Assembly: GCF_036046055.1 (NCBI RefSeq)
Contig: NZ_CP107939.1
Location: forward strand, 1,798,001 to 1,862,000
Source: Nocardia sp. NBC_00403
GTDB taxonomy: Bacteria; Actinomycetota; Actinomycetes; Mycobacteriales; Mycobacteriaceae
DNA: 64,000 bases
Direction of reading: 5' to 3'
Shown: positions 53,105-62,492 of the stretch, one piece after another
Layout of the letters: each line of letters begins with the position of its first letter
Numbering within the stretch: position 1 is the stretch's first letter
Notes under the pieces: generated by a model
What the model was told of the DNA's origin: nothing
The model's input: the letters and a program-made list of their open reading frames with translations, nothing else
The model's database searches: none
Program-made: the position numbers and the translations under genes

Positions 53105-53321
53105 CTACCGGGGGCTGTCCGAGCCGGCGGGCGGGCGGATGGCGCGGGCTATGGCGATGATCACGCCGCCTGCGGCCGGGACCGCGGCGCCCAGGAGGAT
53201 GGGGCCCGCCGGCGGGCCGAGGACCTCCACGTCTTCGGTGCGGTGGATCACCGTGTAGTAGACGTGGTCGGTCGGGGCGGCCTCGAAGGTGTGTCGCCGC
53301 CCGATAAAACAGACCGCTCAT
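53105..53321 (-). pseudogene. Possible frameshifted small membrane protein
   Basis: ATG 53321 starts MSGLFYRAATH; from there a different frame reads TFEAAPTDHVYYTVIHRTED, VEVLGPPAGPILLGAAVP and AAGGVIIAIARAIRPP to a TAG at 53105. That second frame has no start codon of its own before a GTG well inside. The span (217 bases) is one base over 72 codons, which fits a one-base insertion. The late part looks like one membrane helix. I do not recognise the family, and this may be chance. Confidence 0.3.
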
Positions 53322-53377
53322 GGCGGAGTTGCCCCGCCAACACGCCGACACCGGGGTGCGCCGCTACGGTGGATCCC

Positions 53378-55564
53378 ATGGCTCTCGACACAGGTACCGG
53401 AACGATCCCTAACCCCGACGGCGGGTCGGCGGTGGTGACGGCGCCGATCGCCAAGACGGTCCCGACCGAGCGGGTGCACCACGGCGATACCTTCGTCGAC
53501 GAGTACGAGTGGCTTCGGGACAAGGAGAACCCCGAGGTCGTCGCGTACTTGGAGGCGGAGAACGCCCACACCGAGGCGCAGACCGCGCATCTGCAGCCGC
53601 TGCGGGAGAAGATTTTCGACGAGATCAAGGCGCGCACCCAGGAGACCGATCTTTCGGTGCCGACGCGGATGGGCGAGTACTGGTATTACTCGCGCAGCTT
53701 CGAGGGCAAGCAGTACGGCGTGCACTGCCGCTGTCCCATCGATGCCGACGTCGAGGGGATCGACGCGTGGACGCCGCCGCAACTGGAGGTGGGCACCGAG
53801 ATCCCCGGCGAGCAGATTCTGCTCGATAGCAATGAGCAGGCCGAGGGCCACGATTTCTTCGCGCTCGGCGCGTTCTCGCTGAGCCATGACGGCAATCTGC
53901 TCGCCTACTCGGTCGACACCGCCGGTGACGAGCGGTACGTGCTGCGTTTCAAGGACCTCCGCACCGGCGAGTTGCTCGCCGACGAGATCGTGGGGACCGC
54001 GCCCGGTGCGACCTGGTCGCTGGACGGCTCGCACATCTTCTATCAAACGGTCGACGAATCGTGGCGGCCCGACACCGTGTGGCGCCACCACCTCGGCGCC
54101 GCCACCGACACCGACGTGCAGGTGTTCCACGAGCCCGACGAGCGCTACTGGGTGAGCATCGGCGCCACCCGCTCGGAGAAGTACCTGATGATCTGGGTCG
54201 GCTCCAAGATCACCACCGAGGGCTGGGTACTGGAATCCGACAATCCCGAGGGCGAATTCCGCGTCATCCTGCCGCGCCGCGAGGGCGTCGAGTACTCCGC
54301 CGAGCATGCGGTGGTCGGCGGCGAGGACCGCTTCCTGATCCTGCACAACGATGTCGTCGACGGAGTGAAGGCGGAGAACTTCGTGCTCGCCGACGCACCG
54401 GTCGCCGACCCGTCGAAGATGACCCTGCTGATCGGGCATCGTGACGACGTGCGGATCGAGGACATCGACTGCTTCGCCGATCACCTGGTCCTCAGCTACC
54501 GTCGTGAGGCGCTGACCAGGGTGGCTGTCTGGCCGCTGACCGAAGCCGGGTACGGCGAGCGCCGTGAGCTCGAGTTCGATCTGTCGCTCTTCGCGGTCGG
54601 CTCGGGCGCCAATCCCGAGTGGGAGCAGCCGACGCTGCGGATCGGCCTCACCTCGTTCATCACGCCGCTGCAGGTGTTCGACTACGTGCCTGCCACCGGT
54701 GAGCTGTTGCTGCGCAAGGAGCAGCCGGTGCTCGGCGGATACGACCCGAACGACTATGAGCAGCATCGTGATTGGGCGGTCGCCGCCGACGGCACCCGGA
54801 TTCCGATCTCGTTGGTGTGGAAGAAGGGCATCGACACCTCCACGCCGAAACCGTTGCTGCTCTATGGTTACGGCTCCTACGAGGCCAGCATCGACCCGTC
54901 GTTCTCGGTCTCGCGGCTGTCCATGCTCGATCGCGGCATGATGTTCGCGGTCGCCCACGTGCGCGGCGGCGGCGAGATGGGCAGGCTCTGGTATGAGAAC
55001 GGCAAGACGCTCACCAAGAAGAACACCTTCACCGATTTCGTGTCTTGTGCACGGCATCTCATCGATACCGATGTCACCTCGGCTGACGTCATGGTCGCCG
55101 ACGGCGGCAGCGCGGGCGGCCTGCTGATGGGCGCGGTGGCGAACCTGGCGCCGGAGCTGTTCGCCGGCGTCCTCGCGAACGTTCCGTTCGTCGATCCGCT
55201 CACCTCCATCCTGGACCCGTCCCTTCCGCTCACTGTGATCGAGTGGGACGAGTGGGGTAATCCCTTGGCGGACAAGGACGTCTACGACTACATGAAGTCC
55301 TACGCGCCGTATGAGAATGTCGTGGCCGCCGACTACCCGGCCATCCTGGCCGTCACCAGCCTCAACGACACCCGCGTGCTGTACGTGGAACCGGCCAAGT
55401 GGGTCGCCAAGCTGCGTGCCACCAAGACCGGCGACGCCCCGCTGCTGTTGAAGACCGAGATGAGCGCAGGCCACGGCGGGGTCAGCGGCCGCTACGAGAA
55501 GTGGAAGGAAGTCGCGTTCGAATACGCCTGGATGCTCGACATCGTCGGACTGGCCGACGCGTAG
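53378..55564 (+). CDS. ptrB: Oligopeptidase B / prolyl-oligopeptidase-family serine peptidase
   Basis: A 728-residue S9A peptidase. The N-terminal beta-propeller covers about 60-440; the catalytic domain has VAHVRGGGEMGRLWYE, nucleophile Ser in ADGGSAGGLLMGA, Asp in TSLNDTRVLYVEP and His in SAGHGGVSGR. It should cut peptides after Arg/Lys in the cytoplasm. In M. tuberculosis the gene is split (ptrBa/ptrBb, Rv0781-Rv0782); here it is whole. ATG 53378 was chosen as the start of a normal-length leader; the longer frame covers the small minus-strand remnant. Confidence 0.9.
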   Translation: MALDTGTGTIPNPDGGSAVVTAPIAKTVPTERVHHGDTFVDEYEWLRDKENPEVVAYLEAENAHTEAQTAHLQPLREKIFDEIKARTQETDLSVPTRMGEYWYYSRSFEGKQYGVHCRCPIDADVEGIDAWTPPQLEVGTEIPGEQILLDSNEQAEGHDFFALGAFSLSHDGNLLAYSVDTAGDERYVLRFKDLRTGELLADEIVGTAPGATWSLDGSHIFYQTVDESWRPDTVWRHHLGAATDTDVQVFHEPDERYWVSIGATRSEKYLMIWVGSKITTEGWVLESDNPEGEFRVILPRREGVEYSAEHAVVGGEDRFLILHNDVVDGVKAENFVLADAPVADPSKMTLLIGHRDDVRIEDIDCFADHLVLSYRREALTRVAVWPLTEAGYGERRELEFDLSLFAVGSGANPEWEQPTLRIGLTSFITPLQVFDYVPATGELLLRKEQPVLGGYDPNDYEQHRDWAVAADGTRIPISLVWKKGIDTSTPKPLLLYGYGSYEASIDPSFSVSRLSMLDRGMMFAVAHVRGGGEMGRLWYENGKTLTKKNTFTDFVSCARHLIDTDVTSADVMVADGGSAGGLLMGAVANLAPELFAGVLANVPFVDPLTSILDPSLPLTVIEWDEWGNPLADKDVYDYMKSYAPYENVVAADYPAILAVTSLNDTRVLYVEPAKWVAKLRATKTGDAPLLLKTEMSAGHGGVSGRYEKWKEVAFEYAWMLDIVGLADA

Positions 55565-55575
55565 CCGAGTCCGGG

Positions 55576-56043
55576 TTACTCGGCAGGCTGGGGCACCAGG
55601 AGCTTGCCGAGTAGCGCGGTGAGCTGAGCACGCTCGGCGGGGGTCAGCGCCGCGAAGGTTGCGTCCAGGTGGGCTGGGATGGCCGCTTCCGCCGCGCGCA
55701 GCCGGTCGATGCCCGCGTCGGTGACGGTGACGGCATAGGAGCGGCGGTCGTGCGGGTTGCGCTCGCGGCGTACGTAACCCGACTTCTCCAGGTCGTCGCA
55801 CACGCTGACCATCACGCTGCGATCTATCCGCAGTTCCTCGCTGAGTGTCTGCTGTGAGCAGGCTCCGACCGCGGCGAGCATCTTCAACACCAAGTGCGGA
55901 CCTACCCCGAGACCTTGGGCGCTCGCATGCATTTCGCCCGCTCGGGCGACGGTGGCCGAGGCGCGGCACAGCGCGATATCGAGCCGCTCGGCGGCCAGGC
56001 GCGGGAAGTAGGTCGGCTTGGCGTTCTGGTCGGTTGTCGGCAT
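55576..56043 (-). CDS. MarR-family transcriptional regulator
   Basis: A 155-residue winged-helix regulator: QQTLSEELRIDRSVMVSVCD is the recognition region, and GYVRRERNPHDRRSYAVTVT the wing with the conserved DxRS/Y pattern. It diverges from the nitroreductase gene across 129 bases, with ATCTGC/GCAGAT arms at about 56083 and 56105 that may be its operator. Probably controls the nitroreductase in response to a small aromatic compound. Confidence 0.85.
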   Translation of the reverse strand: MPTTDQNAKPTYFPRLAAERLDIALCRASATVARAGEMHASAQGLGVGPHLVLKMLAAVGACSQQTLSEELRIDRSVMVSVCDDLEKSGYVRRERNPHDRRSYAVTVTDAGIDRLRAAEAAIPAHLDATFAALTPAERAQLTALLGKLLVPQPAE

Positions 56044-56172
56044 GGTCCCCTCACTGTGGCTGCCCCGAGCCTAGCATTATTCATCTGCACTCCAATCGTT
56101 TGACAGCAGATTATCTTCAGGAATACGGTCTGATCGTCTGCTCACAGACGAATTCGGCCCGAGGAGTGTGGG

Positions 56173-56820
56173 ATGACCCTGGATCTGACCCCGGATGAGC
56201 TGCTGTCCACGACCCGCGCGGTGCGCAAACGGCTCGACTTCGACCGCCCGGTGCCGCGCAAGCTGATCGAGGAGTGCGTCGACCTCGCGACCCAGGCCCC
56301 GACCGGGCGCAATCGGCAGCGCTGGCATTTCGTGGTCGTCACCGACAAGGCAAAGCGCCGGGTGGTGGGCGACCTCTTCCGCCGCGCGCTGACCCACGGA
56401 GCCGGACAGCCGTTGACCGCCGACGACATGCGCCGCATGAACTTCGCCCCCGGCTCGACCGCGGCCATCTTCGACGGCCTGCGCTACCTCGCCGACAACA
56501 TCCATCGGGTGCCCGCGATCGTGATCCCGGCCATCGAAGGCCGCACCGACCGCGCACCGGTCGATATCCAGGCGGGCACCTGGGGCTCGATCCTGCCCGC
56601 CGTGTGGAGCTTCATGCTCGCGGCCCGCGCTCGCGGTCTCGGCACCACGTGGACCACTGCGCAGGGCCCACTGGAACGCGAACTCGCCGCGGCACTCGGC
56701 ATTCCCTACGACAAGGTGATGCTCGCAGCCTTCATACCGCTGGCCTACACCCTCGGCACCGACTTCAAGCCTGCCGTGCGGGTGCCTCGGGCCGAAGTGC
56801 TGCACTGGGACCGCTGGTAG
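56173..56820 (+). CDS. Nitroreductase-family FMN oxidoreductase
   Basis: A 215-residue flavoenzyme. STTRAVRKRLDFDRPVPR and AIQAPTGRN-type segment (ATQAPTGRNRQRWHFVVV) bind FMN phosphate; SFMLAARARGLGTTWTT is the central helix, and MLAAFIPLAYTLG the late FMN-binding strand. ATG 56173 has no strong ribosome-binding site. Probably reduces nitro or quinone compounds; physiological substrate unknown. Regulated by the divergent MarR protein by inference. Confidence 0.85.
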   Translation: MTLDLTPDELLSTTRAVRKRLDFDRPVPRKLIEECVDLATQAPTGRNRQRWHFVVVTDKAKRRVVGDLFRRALTHGAGQPLTADDMRRMNFAPGSTAAIFDGLRYLADNIHRVPAIVIPAIEGRTDRAPVDIQAGTWGSILPAVWSFMLAARARGLGTTWTTAQGPLERELAAALGIPYDKVMLAAFIPLAYTLGTDFKPAVRVPRAEVLHWDRW

Positions 56821-56902
56821 TCGACAAGAGCGTGACGGGGTGTTCGTCGCGAGGTCATCCGTGCTGCACGCTCAGTACATCTGGCCAGGGCACCGTGGGT
56901 TC

Positions 56903-57604
56903 ATGACCGCTCAGCTGATCGTGTCCGTGTCGGGGATCAGGGACACCACCCGAAATGCCGCGATCGAGTTCGGCGCGGAGATGGATCGGCGTGGTGTGCC
57001 GATGTCGCTGCTGGTCGCGCCGCGGCTCAGGGGGCGGTATCGGCTGGTCGACGATCCGGCGACGCAGGCATGGCTGCGCGGTCGTCGCGCGCGGGGCGAC
57101 GCCATTGTGCTGCACGGTTACGACCAGGCGGCGACCAAGCCGCGCAGGGCCGAGTTCGCCACCCTGCCGCACCACGAGGCGCGGTTGCGGCTCACCGCGG
57201 CGGATCGGGTGATGGAGCAGGTGGAGCTGCGCACCAGGCTGTTCGCCGCGCCGCGGTGGGACGCTTCGGCGGGGGCCATCGAGGCGCTGCCGGAGGTCGG
57301 GTTCCGGCTCGCGCTCGGGCTGACCTCGATGCTCGACCTGGAACGTAACGTGGCGCAGAAAGCGCGCGTGTACGGCATCGGCGAGGGCTTCCGTGCCGAG
57401 CCGTGGTGGTGTCGCGCGCTGGTGATGGGTGCGGCCCGCACCGCACGCCGCGGTGGCGTGCTGCGTCTGGCCATCTCGGCCGCCCAGCTCGACCGCTCGG
57501 GTCCGCGCCAGGCCATTCTCGACGCGGTCGATCTCGCCCTGCTGCACGGCGCGGTCGGTGATGTCTATCGCTGGGAATCGTTCACGGCCGCACGGGCGGC
57601 GTGA
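56903..57604 (+). CDS. DUF2334 / polysaccharide-deacetylase-like protein
   Basis: A 233-residue protein beginning MTAQLIVSVSGIRDTT, with GDAIVLHGYDQAA (the HGY/D element of DUF2334 proteins), RLFAAPRWDASAG and a late AISAAQLDRSGPRQAILDAVD. DUF2334 is related to NodB-type deacetylases but the metal-site His-x3-His is not clear here, so activity is uncertain. ATG 56903 was preferred over the upstream GTG. Convergent with the decarboxylase gene. Confidence 0.7.
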   Translation: MTAQLIVSVSGIRDTTRNAAIEFGAEMDRRGVPMSLLVAPRLRGRYRLVDDPATQAWLRGRRARGDAIVLHGYDQAATKPRRAEFATLPHHEARLRLTAADRVMEQVELRTRLFAAPRWDASAGAIEALPEVGFRLALGLTSMLDLERNVAQKARVYGIGEGFRAEPWWCRALVMGAARTARRGGVLRLAISAAQLDRSGPRQAILDAVDLALLHGAVGDVYRWESFTAARAA

Positions 57605-57688
57605 ACCGGACAGGCGCGGGCGACGGCGGTGGCCGCGGTCGCCCGCGACAAGGTCGGGTGAATGGTGTGGTCGGCACCGCCCCGCGAA

Positions 57689-57725
57689 GCGCCGCCGCCC
57701 GTATGGCGTAACCGGGCGGCGGCGC
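57689..57725. terminator. Terminator between the DUF2334 gene and the glutamate decarboxylase gene
   Basis: Perfect 13-bp GC-rich stem (arms 57689-57701 and 57713-57725, 11-base loop) in the 155-base convergent gap 57605-57759, which holds no gene I can support. Confidence 0.85.
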
Positions 57726-57759
57726 GCGGCGGGTCTTATGTCGTCGTCGGTCCTCGTTA

Positions 57760-59172
57760 CTACTTCGCTTTTTTCGGGGTCGCCTTGTTGTCCGGTACCG
57801 CCGCCGTCGCAGTGTGCGTGAAGCCGCCCGCCTCCGCCTTGGTGAGCGGCGTCGTCAGCGGATGCCGCACCAACTGGTTCATGCCGCGGATGACATCCGA
57901 CAGCAGTATTTCCGCCATATCGATGGTGAACCCGTGCCGAATGAGGGCGCGCATGATGGTTTCATTCTCGCGGTCGGCGGGCAGCGGGTAAGCGGCGATC
58001 AACCAGCCGCGGGTGCGCAGCCGATCCGACAGGTCGTAGAGATTGAAGCCTTGGTCCGCTTCGTCTTTCAGCCGCCACGACACCGCAGCGATGCCGTGTT
58101 GCGGATTGCCCGCGTGGATCATTTCGAAAGGACCGAGTTCGCGCAGGCCTGCCGCCAAGTGCTTTGCCACGTGGTAGATCTGGGACTGCACCCGGGTGTA
58201 GCCGATGCGGCCGAGCCGGATGAACTCGTAGTACTGGGTGATCACCTGCCCGCCGGGGCGGGAGAAATTGAGGTTGAAGGTGGCCATACTGCCGCCCAGG
58301 TAGTCGACGTTGAAGATCAGCTCCGGCGGCAGGTCGGCGGCCTCGCGCCAGATCGCCCAACCGGAGCCGAGCGGGGCCAGGCCGGTCTTGTGGCCGGAGG
58401 CGTTGATCGACTTCACCCTGGGCAGCCGGAAGTCCCAGATCAGATCCGGTGCGGTGAACGGCGCGAGGAACCCGCCGCTCGCGGCGTCCACATGAATGGG
58501 AATGTTCAGGCCGCTGACCCGCTGCAGCTGGTCGAGAGCCTTGGCGATCCCCTCGACATCCTCGTACAGCCCGGTGAAGGTCTGCCCGAAGGTCGGCACC
58601 ACCATGATGGTGTTCTCATCGCAGTAGGCCGCCACATCGTCGGGATGCATGGTCAGGCGATCACCGCGCAGCGGGATCTGCCGAATTTCGACGTCGAAGT
58701 AGCGGGCGAACTTCTCCCAGCACACCTGTACCGGACCGCAGACGAAGTTGGGTGTCCCGGTGCCGCCCCGCTTCCGCCAGCGAACCTTGGCGGCCAGGCC
58801 GCCGAGCATCGCGGCCTCGCTGGAGCCGGTGGTCGAGGTGCCGTGCGTGCCCGCCGGATCGGGGGAGTGCCACAGGTCGGCGACCATCCGCACACAGCGG
58901 CGCTCCAGTTCGGCCGTCTGCGGGTACTCGTCCTTGTCGACAATGTTCTTGTCCAGGGATTCGGCCATCAACCTGCGTGCCTGGTCGTCCACCCAGGTGG
59001 TGCAGAAGGTCGCCAGGTTCATCCGGGAGACACCGTCGAGCATGAGTTCGTCGTGCACGATTTCGTAGGCGACCTGGGGGAAGAGCTCCAGCGCCGGGAA
59101 CCCGGATTTCGGCGCGGTCCTGCTGAGGCCGGGCATCGCGAAAAGGTCGTCGGGATCAGGGGTGTCGGACAT
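57760..59172 (-). CDS. Glutamate decarboxylase
   Basis: A 470-residue PLP enzyme of the group II decarboxylase type that turns glutamate into GABA and CO2, using a proton. HVDAASGGFLAPF holds the PLP-contacting Asp, and INASGHKTGLAPLG the Schiff-base Lys (about 262). LDKNIVDKDEYPQTAELERR and GTSTTGSSEAAMLGGLA follow GadB closely. ATG 59172 has GGGAGG 8 bases away; ATG 59214 is the alternative. It diverges from the glutaminase gene, which would supply its substrate. The C-terminal 30 residues are Ala/Lys-rich. Confidence 0.92.
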   Translation of the reverse strand: MSDTPDPDDLFAMPGLSRTAPKSGFPALELFPQVAYEIVHDELMLDGVSRMNLATFCTTWVDDQARRLMAESLDKNIVDKDEYPQTAELERRCVRMVADLWHSPDPAGTHGTSTTGSSEAAMLGGLAAKVRWRKRGGTGTPNFVCGPVQVCWEKFARYFDVEIRQIPLRGDRLTMHPDDVAAYCDENTIMVVPTFGQTFTGLYEDVEGIAKALDQLQRVSGLNIPIHVDAASGGFLAPFTAPDLIWDFRLPRVKSINASGHKTGLAPLGSGWAIWREAADLPPELIFNVDYLGGSMATFNLNFSRPGGQVITQYYEFIRLGRIGYTRVQSQIYHVAKHLAAGLRELGPFEMIHAGNPQHGIAAVSWRLKDEADQGFNLYDLSDRLRTRGWLIAAYPLPADRENETIMRALIRHGFTIDMAEILLSDVIRGMNQLVRHPLTTPLTKAEAGGFTHTATAAVPDNKATPKKAK

Positions 59173-59308
59173 CGAAATAGCCTCCCGAGTAGCGGCTCGC
59201 TTGATGTTTGCCATGCTGCGGATAGTAGTGTCGATGATTTGAAATTGATTGCTGTACCTGCATATTCATCGAAACAATAATGGATGCCAATCGTTTACTA
59301 TGCGCACC

Positions 59309-60220
59309 ATGGACTATCGGCATGTCATAACGCAAGTGATGTCTGATACAGAATCGAGCATCGGTTCCGGCCAGGTCGCCGACTACATTCCCGATCTTGT
59401 GAAGGCCGATCCGAAGCAATTCGGCTTCACCATTGCCACCGTCGACGGGCACGTCTACAGCGTGGGGGAGGCGCACACGCCCTTCGCTATCGAGAGTATT
59501 TCCAAGGTCTTCGCGCTGGCTCTGGTGCTCAGCAGGAAGGAAACGCCGATTTGGCAGCGGGTGGGTCGCGAGCCGTCCGGCACGCCGTTCAACTTGCTCA
59601 TCGAACTGGAGGCGGAAAACGGCATCCCGCGCAATCCGTACATCAACCCCGGTGCCATCGTGGTCGCCGACCAATTACTGCACGACACCGGCAATGGCCT
59701 CGAGGCGCTGCACGCCCTGCTGCGCGCGGAAACCGGCGCTGCGGATCTGCAAGTCGACAGCGTGACGGTCGAATCCGAGGAAGGCGCCGGAGACCGCAAC
59801 CGGGCGATGGCCTATCTGATGGCCAGTTTCGGCAACATGATCAATCCGGTGCACCAGGCGCTCGACCATTATTTCCGGCAGTGCTCGATCGCCATCACCT
59901 GCGAGCAGCTCGCCAAGGCCGGTCTGCTCGTCGCGCGGGACGGGCTGCGCGAGGACGGCTCCCGACTGCTGCACCGCGCCGATGCCAGGCAACTCGTCGC
60001 GCTCATGACCACGTGTGGGACCTACGATGCCGCAGGGGAATTCGCGTACCGGATCGGTCTGCCGTGCCAGAGCGGTGTCGGCGGCGGCATCCTGTCCATC
60101 GTGCCCGGCAAATGTTCGGTCGTCGCCTGGGGGCCCGGTCTGGACGCGAAGGGCAATTCGGTGGCGGGCGCGGTCGCCCTGGCGTCCTTCGCCAGGACGA
60201 CCGGCTATTCGGTGTTCTGA
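59309..60220 (+). CDS. glsA: Glutaminase (beta-lactamase-like, GlsA type)
   Basis: A 303-residue serine-dependent glutaminase that turns glutamine into glutamate and ammonia. The SxxK motif is Ser63-Ile-Ser-Lys66 (PFAIESISKVFALAL); NPGAIV, the ESEEGAGDRNRAMAY segment, YFRQCSI and GVGGGILSIVPG are typical. ATG 59309 gives the normal start; ATG 59300 is close. Divergent with the decarboxylase: the short AT-rich gap probably holds a shared promoter region. Together they would use up protons and release ammonia. Confidence 0.92.
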   Translation: MDYRHVITQVMSDTESSIGSGQVADYIPDLVKADPKQFGFTIATVDGHVYSVGEAHTPFAIESISKVFALALVLSRKETPIWQRVGREPSGTPFNLLIELEAENGIPRNPYINPGAIVVADQLLHDTGNGLEALHALLRAETGAADLQVDSVTVESEEGAGDRNRAMAYLMASFGNMINPVHQALDHYFRQCSIAITCEQLAKAGLLVARDGLREDGSRLLHRADARQLVALMTTCGTYDAAGEFAYRIGLPCQSGVGGGILSIVPGKCSVVAWGPGLDAKGNSVAGAVALASFARTTGYSVF

Positions 60221-60237
60221 CCGGTGCGACACAGACC

Positions 60238-60274
60238 GATCGGTCGGGTGAATTCGCCGTCGCCCCGACCGATC
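60238..60274. terminator. Terminator after glsA
   Basis: Perfect 11-bp stem (arms 60238-60248 and 60264-60274, 15-base loop) 17 bases after the glsA stop. Confidence 0.8.
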
Positions 60275-60342
60275 ATCTCGGTGCATACCTGGCGCACGTA
60301 CAGGATATGAAGGTCGACAACACAACCAAGTGAGGCGCTGGC

Positions 60343-61707
60343 ATGACTTCCGACGAACCCCGTACAGCCGAACTGCGCAAGCGGGTCGCGGCTCTGATGC
60401 CGCAGGCGAAAACCGATCTCACCCAGCTGGTTTCGTTCAAGTCGGTGGCCGATGCCCGGCAATTCCCGCCGGCGGAATGTCACCGGACCGCCCAGTGGGT
60501 GGCGGATGCGTTCGCCGCGACCGGGCTGACCAAGGTCGGTCTGCACGAAACCCCCGACGGCAGCAAAGCTGTCATCGCCTCGCGCCCCGCGCCAGCTGGC
60601 GCGCCGACGGTATTGCTGTACTGCCACTACGACGTCCAGCCGCCGTTGGACGACGCCGCATGGCGCACCCCGGTCTGGGAGCTGACCGAGAAAGACGGGC
60701 GCTGGTACGGCCGCGGCAGCGCCGACTGCAAGGGCAATATCGTCATGCACCTCACCGCGCTGCGGGCGCTCGGTTCGGAGGTGCCGCTCGGCATCACACT
60801 GGTGGCAGAGGGTTCCGAGGAACAGGGCACCGGCGGGCTGGAGCGGTTCGTCGAGGCCAACCCGGAGCTGTTGCGCGCCGACGCGATCCTGGTCGGCGAC
60901 TGCGGTAACTTCGCCGTCGGCGTGCCGACCCTCACCGAAACGCTGCGCGGCAATGTGAATGTGGTTGTCACGATCGAAACCCTTGCGGGCCCTGTGCATT
61001 CCGGCATGTTCGGCGGACCGGCTCCCGATGCGCTCGCCGCGTTGATCCAGCTGCTGGCCTCGTTGCGTGACGCGCACGGCAACACCACCGTGTCCGGTCT
61101 GTCGAACGACCAGCGGTGGACCGGCGTGCAGTATCCGCAGGAGCAGTTCCGCGCGGACGCAGGCGTGCTCGGCGGGGTCGAACTGACCGGGGACGGCACC
61201 GTCGCCGATATGCTCTGGGCGCGACCGGCTTTGACGGTGCTCGGCATCGATGCGCCACCCGTGGTCGGCTCGTCGGCATCCATCCAGCCTTCGGCGCGGG
61301 CCAGGCTCAACCTGCGTATCCCACCGGGCACCGACCCGGAGCAGGCATGGAAAGCGCTCACCGCGCACCTGCACGCGAACACGCCGTGGCAGGCGAAGCT
61401 GACCCTGGAAGCCGAGGCCACCGGCGCACCCTTCAAATCCGGCAGCGGTGGACCGGCCCGCGTCGCGATGGAGGCCGCGCTCGCTGCCTCCTATGGCCGG
61501 CCTGCGACCACGCAGGGCCAGGGCGGCTCCATCCCGCTGTGCAATGTCTTCGCCGACACCTACCCGGACGCCGAGATCATGCTGCTCGGCGTCGAGGAAC
61601 CGAAATGCCTGATCCACGCCCCCAACGAGAGCGTGGACCCCAGCGAGATCGAGCACCTGGCCTTGGCCGAAACCCTGTTCCTGACCAGCTACGCCGAGCT
61701 GGCGTAG
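60343..61707 (+). CDS. M20-family metallopeptidase (dipeptidase type)
   Basis: A 454-residue M20 peptidase. Metal-site residues lie in LLYCHYDVQPP (His, catalytic Asp), RGSADCKGN (bridging Asp), EGSEEQGTGG (catalytic and metal Glu) and the late LGVEEPKCLIHAPNE (His). It resembles Rv2141c-type peptidases and carnosine dipeptidases. Substrate is probably a dipeptide. It ends 4 bases from the convergent metallo-hydrolase gene. Confidence 0.87.
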   Translation: MTSDEPRTAELRKRVAALMPQAKTDLTQLVSFKSVADARQFPPAECHRTAQWVADAFAATGLTKVGLHETPDGSKAVIASRPAPAGAPTVLLYCHYDVQPPLDDAAWRTPVWELTEKDGRWYGRGSADCKGNIVMHLTALRALGSEVPLGITLVAEGSEEQGTGGLERFVEANPELLRADAILVGDCGNFAVGVPTLTETLRGNVNVVVTIETLAGPVHSGMFGGPAPDALAALIQLLASLRDAHGNTTVSGLSNDQRWTGVQYPQEQFRADAGVLGGVELTGDGTVADMLWARPALTVLGIDAPPVVGSSASIQPSARARLNLRIPPGTDPEQAWKALTAHLHANTPWQAKLTLEAEATGAPFKSGSGGPARVAMEAALAASYGRPATTQGQGGSIPLCNVFADTYPDAEIMLLGVEEPKCLIHAPNESVDPSEIEHLALAETLFLTSYAELA

Positions 61708-61711
61708 AGAC

Positions 61712-62356
61712 CTACAGCTCGGCGGTGTCCTCGGGCTGGATCACCCTGAATTCGGTATCTGCGGGTCGCATTTCGGCAAACCTGCCGAAGAAGATGCCCT
61801 GCGCTTCGGGCACGACAATGCCGTAGTGGATGGGGAAGGCGGTGCGTGGACCGACCGCACGCAGGTAGTCGACGGCCTCGCTGATCCGCATCCACGGCGC
61901 GACGGCAGGCAGGGCGAGCACACCGACCGGCACCGGCGGCACCCACAGCGAGTCGCCGGGATGAACGAGCTGTGCGGGGTCCTCGGCCGTGCCGAGCTGG
62001 AACACGGTGTTGTCGATCACCGGGATTTCCGGGTGGATCACCGCGTGCCTGCCACCGCCACCGGTGATCTGCAGGCCACCGAGCGTCAGCACGTTGCCTG
62101 CGTGCACCGCTTCCCACGGTGCGCCGCGTTGCTTCGCAGTCTGCGGATCGGCAAGCAGCCGGGCGCCGGGATTGGCCTCGATCAGGGCGTCGATCCGCAG
62201 TGGATCGATGTGATCGGGGTGCTGATGGGTGACGGCGATCGCGTCGAGTCCGGTGATGCCTTCGAAGCCGTGCGCGAAGGTACCGGGATCGAACAGCACC
62301 TTCTTGCCGTGCAGTTCGACGAGAATGCAGGAATGGCCGAAGTGGGCTATACGCAT
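61712..62356 (-). CDS. Metallo-beta-lactamase-fold hydrolase
   Basis: A 214-residue MBL-fold protein with the metal motif HxHxDH at 44-49 (THQHPDHID). The N-terminal MRIAHFGHSCILVELHGKKV is typical of UlaG/RomA-like members. A homologue (Rv0786c) stands next to the purS-purQ genes in M. tuberculosis. Function unknown. ATG 62356 diverges from purS over 136 bases. Confidence 0.82.
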   Translation of the reverse strand: MRIAHFGHSCILVELHGKKVLFDPGTFAHGFEGITGLDAIAVTHQHPDHIDPLRIDALIEANPGARLLADPQTAKQRGAPWEAVHAGNVLTLGGLQITGGGGRHAVIHPEIPVIDNTVFQLGTAEDPAQLVHPGDSLWVPPVPVGVLALPAVAPWMRISEAVDYLRAVGPRTAFPIHYGIVVPEAQGIFFGRFAEMRPADTEFRVIQPEDTAEL

Positions 62357-62492
62357 GTGGCAAGGCTATTTGGCACCCAGCCGGTTGGCTATTGGCACCC
62401 TGTCGATTCCGAGCCGACCCCGAAGGCGGCTCGGACGGCTCGGACAACTACGCTGCACAGGTAACACCCCAATACCACCTGAGGAGCAACGC

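Noticed and set aside
53318..55969. An 883-codon open frame on the minus strand
   Set aside because: It is antisense to oligopeptidase B, which has complete catalytic motifs. The minus frame is low-complexity (His/Arg/Gly-rich) with no domain, as expected from high-GC codon bias.
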